From NCBI GenBank assembly GCA_025928435.1, contig JAICJM010000191.1, forward strand, positions 1 to 7,329: DNA of 7,329 bases. Reading direction: 5' to 3'. The DNA is from Thermoleophilia bacterium. GTDB lineage: Bacteria > Actinomycetota > Thermoleophilia > Gaiellales > JAICJC01. Position numbers and translations under genes: made by a program. The notes beneath the pieces are model-generated. The model was given only the letters and a program-made list of their open reading frames with translations, was not told where the DNA came from and did no database searches. Positions 1 through 4,047 of this stretch are shown here, one piece after another (the first letter of the stretch is position 1; the number at the start of each line of letters is the position of its first letter).

Positions 1-305
1 ATCTGGGCGGCCTCGTTGATGAAGGCGGCGTCCTCGACGTCGAGCAGCGCAATCACAGGGCAGGCGCTCTCGCGCACGATCTGGCGGATCATGTCCAGCG
101 CATGCTCGGACGACTCGTCCAGACAGACGATGGCGACGTCGGGCAGCTCGTCCGCGGTGATGGCGGCGACCCTGGCGGTGTCGGTGGCCTCGGCCACCAC
201 CCGGTGGCCAAGGCTCGTGATGACCTTGGAGATGCCCGCCAGTCGCTCCGATCGCTGGTCGGCGACGAGGACGCGCAGGTGCATCGGTTGGGACGCGCTC
301 GGCAC
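1..305 (-). CDS. Pseudo-receiver domain of a probable ANTAR-type response regulator (3' end outside window)
   Basis: Translating the minus strand from GTG 305 (or ATG 284) gives a receiver-like fold: MHLRVLVADQ forms the first strand, followed by SLGHRVVAEA, the third strand LPDVAIVC near residue 50, and CPVIALLDVEDAAFINEAA. Numbering from ATG 284, the site that normally carries the phosphorylated Asp is Cys54 (DVAIVC-LDESSEHA). The protein is therefore probably not phosphorylated in the usual way. From memory, the EHALDMI...CPVIALL...FINEAA pattern matches actinobacterial proteins with a pseudo-receiver followed by an RNA-binding ANTAR domain, which would act as transcription antiterminators. 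The ANTAR part would lie beyond base 1, so that assignment is inferred. GTG 305 was chosen because a TAGAAT box lies exactly 6 nt upstream, which fits a leaderless transcript; neither start has a Shine-Dalgarno sequence. The ORF has no stop before the window edge and is divergent from the STAS operon. Confidence 0.8.
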   Translation of the reverse strand, partial: MPSASQPMHLRVLVADQRSERLAGISKVITSLGHRVVAEATDTARVAAITADELPDVAIVCLDESSEHALDMIRQIVRESACPVIALLDVEDAAFINEAAQ

Positions 306-311
306 CCGAGG

Positions 312-340
312 ATTCTACCCGTGCGACGGTCGCCGATAAC
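312..340 (-). promoter_or_regulatory. Promoter of the pseudo-receiver gene, probably giving a leaderless mRNA
   Basis: On the minus strand TTATCG (339-334), 16 nt, then TAGAAT (317-312) reads as a -35/-10 pair. The -10 box ends 6 nt before GTG 305, so transcription would start on the start codon. The same stretch also reads GTTA (340-337), 16 nt, GGGTAG (320-315), which resembles a sigma-B/SigF-type promoter with one mismatch in the -35. Sequence alone does not say which sigma factor is used. Confidence 0.45.
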
Positions 341-364
341 CCGTGCCCCGACCCGCGGGAACAC

Positions 365-390
365 CCCGGCGCGATCGTACGCACGCCGGG
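365..390. promoter_or_regulatory. Interrupted palindrome, candidate operator
   Basis: CCCGGCG (365-371) and CGCCGGG (384-390) form a perfect 7-bp inverted repeat around a 12-nt centre containing CGATCG and CGTACG. Its right arm covers the place expected for the -35 element of the TAGACT box at 404-409. A dimeric regulator bound here could block the plus-strand operon. It could instead be only a GC-rich chance palindrome. Confidence 0.35.
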
Positions 391-403
391 ACGCACTTAG
401 GAG

Positions 404-409
404 TAGACT
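404..409 (+). promoter_or_regulatory. Possible -10 box for the CxC...C protein/STAS operon
   Basis: TAGACT fits the actinobacterial -10 pattern TANNNT. Transcription would start near 416 and give a leader of about 100 nt before the first ORF at 517. No convincing -35 element is visible; the expected place is covered by the palindrome at 365-390, which would suit a regulator-dependent promoter. Confidence 0.35.
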
Positions 410-422
410 GTGCGGACAGCTC

Positions 423-485
423 CAGCCCACGGCTGCGCGGGGACACACCTGTCCGCCGCGAAGGGACCGGCTTTCACCCTCGGTC
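423..485 (+). other. Structured 5' leader with three predicted hairpins
   Basis: Three stem-loops can be drawn in the leader. The first pairs CAGCC (423-427) with GGCTG (431-435). The second directly abuts it: CGCGG-GGACA (436-445) pairs with TGTCC and CCGCG (450-454, 456-460) with G455 bulged, making a 10-bp stem. The third pairs GACCG (465-469) with CGGTC (481-485). None has a run of T after it, so they are not simple terminators. A leader of adjacent hairpins beside a probable ANTAR-family gene suggests RNA-level control, but this is inferred. The second hairpin can be drawn with a six-base loop ACACCT, which has the A1 of known ANTAR targets but not the G4. Confidence 0.4.
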
Positions 486-516
486 GGCGATCAGCCCTCA
501 ACAGCAGGAGTTTGCC

Positions 517-576
517 ATGACCGAGACACCCCGCGGACGCCGCCCCACGCGGCGGCCCCAAGCGAGCGGGCCATGA
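517..576 (+). CDS. 19-aa leader ORF, translationally coupled to the next gene
   Basis: An ATG at 517 has a good ribosome binding site (CAGGAG, 6 nt upstream) and encodes 19 residues rich in Arg and Pro (MTETPRGRRP...). Its stop overlaps the next start in an ATGA (573-576). The following gene has no ribosome binding site of its own that I can see, so this short ORF probably delivers ribosomes to it. A possible alternative is that the short ORF is the original start of that gene, separated from it by an ancient frameshift. No family is recognised. Confidence 0.45.
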   Translation: MTETPRGRRPTRRPQASGP

Positions 577-926
577 TCCATGATTGGCACGAGCAGGAGA
601 TCCGCAACGAGGCCGCCTTCCGCGACCGCAACGAATGGATCCTGCACGAGAACAAGCGCTTCCCGACCGAAGGCGGGATGGTCGCCATCGTGTGCGAGTG
701 CGGCGACGCTTCCTGCGAGAAGTCCATCAGCCTGACCGTCTTCGAATACGAAGCGGTGCGCGACTACTCGACCCGATTCGCGGTTGCGCCCAACCACGAG
801 AACCCCGAAGCCGAGTACGTGGTCCGCGAGCACCCGCTGTTCACGGTGGTCGAGAAGATCACGTCGAAGGCTCGCCGGATCATCCGCGAAACCGACCCGC
901 GCAGAATCCCCAGGGGGGAATCATGA
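573..926 (+). CDS. Small conserved actinobacterial protein with a CxC...C motif (117 aa, function unknown)
   Basis: This 117-aa protein has an N-terminal charged helix (EIRNEAAFRDRNEWI, about residues 9-23), then VCECGDASCEKSISLT with Cys41, Cys43 and Cys48, then FAVAPNHENPE, and a C-terminal stretch ending IIRETDPR. From memory, proteins with this layout (NEALFR...CECGD..C...LT..EYE.VR...F.V.PGHE.P) are common in Solirubrobacterales and often lie near regulators, with no known function. The three cysteines and nearby histidines suggest a small metal-binding or redox site, which is inferred. ATG 573 is the only start codon in a long stretch of this frame; it overlaps the stop of the 19-aa leader ORF. 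The 3' end overlaps the STAS gene by ATGA (923-926), so the two are surely one operon. Confidence 0.8.
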   Translation: MIHDWHEQEIRNEAAFRDRNEWILHENKRFPTEGGMVAIVCECGDASCEKSISLTVFEYEAVRDYSTRFAVAPNHENPEAEYVVREHPLFTVVEKITSKARRIIRETDPRRIPRGES

Positions 927-1306
927 CGGCCCAGGAGCCAGGCAGGACATCACTCACGCGAAACGGCGCAATCTGGGTGCTCGCCCTCACCGGCGAGCAC
1001 GACATCACAACCCGCGAGAGGCTCGACGAGGAAATGGAGCGGATCGCCGCGTCCGGCACCAGTGTCGTGATCGATCTGTCCCGCGCGACATTCATCGACT
1101 CGCAGGTCATCGCATGGCTGGTTCGGTGGTGGGAACGGTCTCGTGAATCCACCCATCTCCACGTCGCCATTGCCACCGGAGACGGCGAATCGCCCGCCAC
1201 ACGCCTGCTCGACCTGGTCGGCCTCGCCGACACGCTCCCCTGCTACTCCAACGCCCCCGGCGCGCTGCGCCACCTCAACGCAAACACCGAGACCTGTGCA
1301 CGCTGA
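923..1306 (+). CDS. STAS-domain anti-sigma-factor antagonist (127 aa)
   Basis: The 127-aa protein is one STAS domain, the usual size for SpoIIAA/RsbV-like antagonists. It has the first strand AIWVLALTGEHDITTRERL (residues 16-34), the third strand TSVVIDLSRATFIDS (46-60) and a C-terminal helix around LLDLVGLADTLPCY (95-108). Ser60 in FIDS sits where the anti-sigma kinase phosphorylates these proteins. In its unphosphorylated form such a protein binds the anti-sigma factor and frees the sigma factor. No kinase/anti-sigma factor or sigma gene lies in the window. The start has a ribosome binding site (GGGGGG, 4-5 nt before ATG) and overlaps the previous stop. The gene ends 44 bp from the convergent membrane-protein gene. 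Confidence 0.9.
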   Translation: MTAQEPGRTSLTRNGAIWVLALTGEHDITTRERLDEEMERIAASGTSVVIDLSRATFIDSQVIAWLVRWWERSRESTHLHVAIATGDGESPATRLLDLVGLADTLPCYSNAPGALRHLNANTETCAR

Positions 1307-1350
1307 GGTTCGCACGGGCCACGCGTTTGACGAAGACGCCGGCCGTCCGT

Positions 1351-2082
1351 CTACGCGAGGATGTTCACAGCGCGTGCCGCAACCAGAAGAATGGTGGCCG
1401 CAGACAGCGTCGCCTCGGCGGCCATGAATGCTTTTGCGACGCGCGTGAGCGGCATGGAGTCGGTCGGGCTGAACGCGATCGAATTCGTCAGCGAGATGTA
1501 GAAGTAGTCCCACAGTCGTGGCCCCCACCCGTCCCGGGCGAGGTGAGGATTCTCATCCTGGGGAAACTGGAAGTCGGGCTTTCGGGGCCCCGTCGCGAGC
1601 GCACGAGCGAGCGGGCCGCCGCAGTCGAGCTCCCAGTAGGCGAGCCCGAACGCGACCGCGTCGGTGAACCACGCGACGCCGCCGCTGACGAGCAGCTGCC
1701 GGCCCGTCATGTGCACGCCCGAGCGGGACACCAGCGAGACCACCAGGACGCCCACCCCCAGGACGTTGCACCCCCATACGAGCACGAGCAGCGCGATCAC
1801 GACCTCCCGCCTCCGGTCATGCCGCACGAGCCGTCCCAGCCCGAAGACCAGCGTCGCGGCAAGGCAGACGTACGGAACGGCGACGACCAGCCATATCCAC
1901 CACAGGCGGTGACCCAACAGATCCCAGTTGGCATGCCTGCTGACGAGTCCCAGAACCACGAGGGTGACGGCGGCCACCAGCCCGAACGGCGCCGCGTCGT
2001 CCCGCGCCTCGCATACAGCTGCCGCCAGACGCTCGGGATCCGGCCGACCGGCAGGCTCTGCGGGTGCGCTGGGCTCGCCCAT
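1351..2082 (-). CDS. Five-helix membrane protein, DUF1345-like (243 aa)
   Basis: The 243-aa protein starts with a soluble acidic stretch (1-32) and then has hydrophobic segments at about 33-49, 60-83, 94-118, 129-150 and 216-241. Before the last helix is DYFYISLTNSIAFSPTDSMP (192-211). DUF1345 proteins carry a comparable YFS...TFxxSD element at the same place, and it resembles the re-entrant loop of an ion channel. Assignment to DUF1345 rests on this C-terminal layout and on length, and the transported substrate is unknown. The start ATG 2082 has an AGGG just upstream and a GATAAT box 8 nt before it, so the leader may be only a base or two. It is convergent with the STAS gene and divergent from the DUF378 gene. 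Confidence 0.75.
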   Translation of the reverse strand: MGEPSAPAEPAGRPDPERLAAAVCEARDDAAPFGLVAAVTLVVLGLVSRHANWDLLGHRLWWIWLVVAVPYVCLAATLVFGLGRLVRHDRRREVVIALLVLVWGCNVLGVGVLVVSLVSRSGVHMTGRQLLVSGGVAWFTDAVAFGLAYWELDCGGPLARALATGPRKPDFQFPQDENPHLARDGWGPRLWDYFYISLTNSIAFSPTDSMPLTRVAKAFMAAEATLSAATILLVAARAVNILA

Positions 2083-2127
2083 CGCCCTCGATTATCGGGA
2101 CGCCGCCGGACGCCCCGGGCGTTGGCG

Positions 2128-2153
2128 GTTTGGGAGAGGCCCGGGAAGGGTAC
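2128..2153 (+). promoter_or_regulatory. Sigma-B/SigF-like promoter upstream of the DUF378 gene
   Basis: GTTT (2128-2131), 16 nt, then GGGTAC (2148-2153) matches the known general-stress consensus (GTTT, about 15 nt, GGGTAT/C) at every core base. The likely transcription start is near 2160, leaving a leader of about 170 nt before ATG 2332. That leader contains GGCGA/TCGCC (2239-2254) and GAGGG/CCCTC (2242-2257), which cannot both pair. No competing plus-strand gene lies between the promoter and 2332. Confidence 0.5.
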
Positions 2154-2325
2154 AGACGCATTGCCGCCTCGAGGCCAGACCCTCGCCCCGCGCCGGCCGA
2201 CGTGCAGTTGTCGCCGGCAGCTCGGAACACGCGTTTTCGGCGAGGGTGATCGCCCTCCTTCGGGGCGGGTAGCCGCCATTGCACGGTCGGATACATCGTT
2301 CATCTGTCCGCGCTATGCGAAAGGA

Positions 2326-2349
2326 CTACCCATGTTGAATGCACGAAAC
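2326..2349 (-). promoter_or_regulatory. Sigma-B/SigF-like promoter match reading toward the DUF1345-like gene
   Basis: On the minus strand GTTT (2349-2346), 14 nt, GGGTAG (2331-2326) matches the general-stress consensus apart from the last base. It overlaps the start codon of the DUF378 gene. If used, it would make a leader of about 235 nt for the gene starting at 2082. That is long, and the match could be chance; the GATAAT near 2090 is the alternative promoter. Confidence 0.25.
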
Positions 2350-2589
2350 AGGCTGGACAGCTTGTGCCGGCTGCTGCTGATCGTCGGCGGCCTGAACTGG
2401 GGCCTGGTCGGGATCTTCAAGTTCGACCTCGTCGCCTGGATCTGCGGCGGGCTCGACTTCGGCCAGACCAACGCCGTCAGCCGCATCATCTACGTCCTGG
2501 TCGGCCTCGCGGCCGTGTACGAGCTGGTGCTCCTGCCGAGGATGCTCGGCGCCGGCGATACGTCGAACCGTCAGCCCGTCACCGGCTAG
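2332..2589 (+). CDS. DUF378 family small membrane protein (85 aa)
   Basis: The 85-aa protein has the DUF378 (YuzA-like) pattern. The first helix LLLIVGGLNWGLVGIF (residues 14-29) carries the typical GGLNWGLVG signature, then comes FDLVAWICGG, and the second helix IIYVLVGLAAVYELVLL (52-68). Members are two-helix inner-membrane proteins of unknown role. This frame stays open far upstream, but ATG 2332 has a ribosome binding site (AAGGA, 6 nt before it), and the protein family begins here. It is followed by a strong hairpin and then by the 89-aa membrane protein gene, with which it may share a transcript. The sigma-B-like promoter at 2128-2153 would put it under stress control. Confidence 0.9.
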   Translation: MLNARNRLDSLCRLLLIVGGLNWGLVGIFKFDLVAWICGGLDFGQTNAVSRIIYVLVGLAAVYELVLLPRMLGAGDTSNRQPVTG

Positions 2590-2597
2590 CGACCACA

Positions 2598-2642
2598 CCG
2601 CCGCGCCGCGTCCGCGGCGCGGCGGAACCTCTCCAAGGAGAG
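2598..2642 (+). terminator. Tandem hairpins after the DUF378 gene (terminator or attenuator)
   Basis: CCGCCGCGCCGCG (2598-2610) and CGCGGCGCGGCGG (2613-2625) are a perfect 13-bp inverted repeat separated by only two bases, so the real loop would be 4-6 nt. It starts 9 nt after the stop codon. A second hairpin CTCTC/GAGAG (2629-2633, 2638-2642) follows at once. There is no T run, as is common in high-GC actinobacteria. It may end transcription partly or protect the upstream mRNA. Confidence 0.6.
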
Positions 2643-2687
2643 AGGCGGCCCAATCCTGAACTGCCCCCACTACGACCGGAGCATCAC

Positions 2688-2957
2688 ATGAACACAATGA
2701 CCGAGAACGGCACGACCTCCGCCACCGCTGATCAGTCCGACGTCGATCAACTCACCCAGCGCCTGTCCGACCTGGAGAAGGCGCAGGCCGTCCAGGCCGC
2801 CACCCATGCCGGGACCGAGGCCACTCAGGCCGCGACGCTCTCCGGCGCCCAGGCGACCGAGGCAGCCGCCCACGCGGGAACCTGGGCGACCATGGCTGCG
2901 GGCGCAGTCGCGCTCGTCGTCGGGATGTTCCTCGGCGTCACCATCGCCAAGAGCTAA
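2688..2957 (+). CDS. Tail-anchored small membrane protein with three 11-residue repeats (89 aa)
   Basis: The 89-aa protein has three parts. A polar N-terminus leads into a heptad-like coiled coil (VDQLTQRLSDLEKAQAV, residues 19-35). Three 11-residue repeats follow: AATHAGTEATQ (37-47), AATLSGAQATE (48-58) and AAAHAGTWATM (59-69). A single C-terminal membrane helix AGAVALVVGMFLGVTIA (71-87) ends two residues before the stop. The repeats run straight into the membrane helix without a break. I recall similar small actinobacterial proteins but no function. ATG 2688 has GGAG 6 nt upstream. The third reading-frame codons differ between repeat copies, so the repeat is kept at protein level and is old. 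It may share a transcript with the DUF378 gene. Confidence 0.75.
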   Translation: MNTMTENGTTSATADQSDVDQLTQRLSDLEKAQAVQAATHAGTEATQAATLSGAQATEAAAHAGTWATMAAGAVALVVGMFLGVTIAKS

Positions 2958-2976
2958 CCCCCCATATCGGTCGATC

Positions 2977-3008
2977 GGCGGGCGCATGCGTTCGAAGATG
3001 CGCCCGCC
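2977..3008. terminator. Strong hairpin between convergent genes, flanked by a 9-bp direct repeat
   Basis: GGCGGGCGCAT (2977-2987) and ATGCGCCCGCC (2998-3008) form a perfect 11-bp stem with a 10-nt loop containing TTCGAA. It lies 20 bp after the stop of the 89-aa gene and 53 bp from the stop of the convergent DUF4177 gene, so a bidirectional terminator is the natural reading. The 9-mer CCATATCGG occurs on both sides (2962-2970 and 3007-3015). A further palindrome ACCCCCGCGGGGGT lies at 3037-3050. Confidence 0.65.
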
Positions 3009-3060
3009 ATATCGGCCCAGCTGTCCCGCCGTCCCAACCCCCGCGGGGGTCGGGTGTCCG

Positions 3061-3327
3061 TCAGTCGCGAGACGATTCCCAGGTGATGTTCTCGGCCGCC
3101 TGCGTGATGGAGCGCGGTTCGGCCTCGGCGGCATCGATCTCGCGTTCCATGATGACGGCCCGCCCTTCGGGGCCATCCGTGACCGCGACCACACGAAATC
3201 CGCGGTTGCCACGCTCGTTGAGCGCGGCGCGAAGGTGCTCCCATTCCTGTCCCGACTCCGTCGCTCCTGCGCCTCGTGTGACGGCAACCGGCACGACGTC
3301 GTATTCGAAGACGCGAAACTCCCTCAC
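3061..3327 (-). CDS. DUF4177 family small protein (88 aa from GTG 3327)
   Basis: The protein reads EFRVFEYDVVPVAV, then WEHLRAALNERGNRGFRVVAV (residues 29-49), then GRAVIMERE. This is the DUF4177 pattern: a first strand, a helix with LxxxLNxxGxxGF/WxxVxV, and a final strand ending in (I/L)xxR/E. The function of the family is unknown. The start is uncertain. ATG 3384 extends the protein by 19 residues that look unlike the family; GTG 3327 begins one codon before the domain and overlaps the stop of a 7-codon mini-ORF (GTGA). That mini-ORF starts at 3347 with an ideal ribosome binding site, so coupling or an N-terminal frameshift is possible. Convergent with the 89-aa gene. Confidence 0.75.
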   Translation of the reverse strand: MREFRVFEYDVVPVAVTRGAGATESGQEWEHLRAALNERGNRGFRVVAVTDGPEGRAVIMEREIDAAEAEPRSITQAAENITWESSRD

Positions 3328-3346
3328 CGCGATCCGCACCGGGCCA

Positions 3347-3565
3347 TCAGCGACTCCCCCTGGACACCTCGTTGCCTGTGCCATCGCCTCGCTCGCGAGA
3401 GGCTGGATCGATCGAATGCCACCGCCTGGTGTGCGGCGAGAATCGCGCCAGCCGCGTAAAGGTCTTCAGTCGCGGCCTGCGGGCGGGAGCTTCCGCGACT
3501 TCGGGCAACGCGGCTGTGTCCTCTGGCCCCTCGGCACCGGTCGTGGCGTCGGGTTCGGCTTCCAT
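3347..3565 (-). CDS. Hypothetical 72-aa protein upstream of the DUF4177 gene
   Basis: ATG 3565 has a very good ribosome binding site (GGAGAGGA ending 4 nt before it). The product has an acidic N-terminal half (EAEPDATTGAEGPED) and a basic C-terminal half (RRPRLKTFTRLARFSPHTRR, residues 29-48). I recognise no family. Its stop is joined to a downstream ATG as TGATG (3350-3346), which suggests translational coupling toward the DUF4177 gene. Composition is plausible but without a conserved domain, so the gene may not be real. Confidence 0.4.
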   Translation of the reverse strand: MEAEPDATTGAEGPEDTAALPEVAEAPARRPRLKTFTRLARFSPHTRRWHSIDPASRERGDGTGNEVSRGSR

Positions 3566-3659
3566 GTCAGTCCTCTCCATCGGACGACCACGTGGATCGT
3601 CTCTCGCGAGATCGGCAAGCTGCGTGGAGGCCGTGCGCACGACCAGGCGGCGGGCGTTC

Positions 3660-3675
3660 CCCTGAGTACACAGGG
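3660..3675. promoter_or_regulatory. 16-bp near-perfect palindrome, candidate operator
   Basis: CCCTGAGTACACAGGG matches its own reverse complement at 14 of 16 bases (CCCTGnGTACnCAGGG). It lies in the 218-bp region between the divergent 72-aa ORF (minus) and the two-helix membrane protein gene (plus), about 95 bp from the first and 108 bp from the second. This is a typical layout for a dimeric repressor site; the bound protein is unknown. Confidence 0.4.
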
Positions 3676-3749
3676 TAGCAGTCGCCCCGAGGATCGCCTG
3701 GCTCTGACAAGGATCGCCGGGACCGGCCGTGTCACCGCCGCCGGGTCGC

Positions 3750-3777
3750 CTGACCGGCGCACCCCTGGTACTAGGCT
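3750..3777 (+). promoter_or_regulatory. Promoter of the two-helix membrane protein gene, leaderless
   Basis: CTGACC (3750-3755; four of six match TTGACA), 16 nt, TAGGCT (3772-3777; fits TANNNT). The -10 ends exactly 6 nt before ATG 3784, so transcription would start on the A of ATG. No Shine-Dalgarno sequence is present, in agreement with leaderless translation. Confidence 0.55.
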
Positions 3778-3783
3778 GCCGGT

Positions 3784-4023
3784 ATGGAGCCGTTCTGGAA
3801 CCGTGGCCGGATCATCCGCGTGGTGCTCGTGTGCGTGCTTCCCACGCTCGTCGCGGGCATCCTCGGTGGGCCCTTCTGGGCCGGCACGATCGGCGTCTTC
3901 GCCGCCGTCGCCCTCGCGCTGATGTGGCTGATGAAGGACGACTCCGAGGAACTCCAGCGAGGCGAGTACGCGACCGATCGGAACCGGCGCTTCCACTCCA
4001 TGAAGTTCCCGTTTCGCAACTGA
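3784..4023 (+). CDS. Small two-helix membrane protein (79 aa, function unknown)
   Basis: The 79-aa protein has two hydrophobic helices, VVLVCVLPTLVAGILG (residues 13-28) and TIGVFAAVALALMWLM (34-49), joined by the short turn GPFWAG. A basic N-terminus (WNRGR) before the first helix suggests both ends face the cytoplasm. The C-terminal 30 residues are polar and charged (KDDSEELQRGEYATDRNRRF). No family is recognised. The start is set by the TAGGCT box 6 nt upstream. The gene ends 15 bp before the stop of the convergent dioxygenase gene, with a small hairpin between. Confidence 0.7.
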   Translation: MEPFWNRGRIIRVVLVCVLPTLVAGILGGPFWAGTIGVFAAVALALMWLMKDDSEELQRGEYATDRNRRFHSMKFPFRN

Positions 4024-4032
4024 CCCGCCGTG

Positions 4033-4047
4033 CCGGCCTCAGGCCGG
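4033..4047. terminator. Short hairpin at a convergent gene junction, with a stop codon in its loop
   Basis: CCGGCC (4033-4038) and GGCCGG (4042-4047) pair around TCA (4039-4041), which is the TGA stop of the minus-strand dioxygenase. It lies 9 nt after the stop of the plus-strand gene. The stem is only 6 bp and no T run follows, so it is a weak terminator candidate that could serve both genes. Confidence 0.35.

Noticed and set aside
102..572. Upstream extension of the CxC...C protein frame to 102
   Set aside because: It runs antisense to the pseudo-receiver gene and through a structured leader, with no family-like sequence before residue 1 of the 573 start.
2247..2272. GGGTAG at 2267 as another sigma-B-like promoter
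   Set aside because: No GTTT lies 14-17 bases upstream; the nearest GTTTT is about 30 bases away.
1327..2331. Upstream extension of the DUF378 frame back to 1327
   Set aside because: It is antisense to the DUF1345-like gene and carries no domain; the DUF378 family begins at ATG 2332, which has a proper ribosome site.
3037..3050. Palindrome ACCCCCGCGGGGGT as a separate operator
   Set aside because: It is pure G/C apart from its ends, has no loop and lies inside a convergent intergenic gap where a repressor site is unlikely; it may only add to termination.
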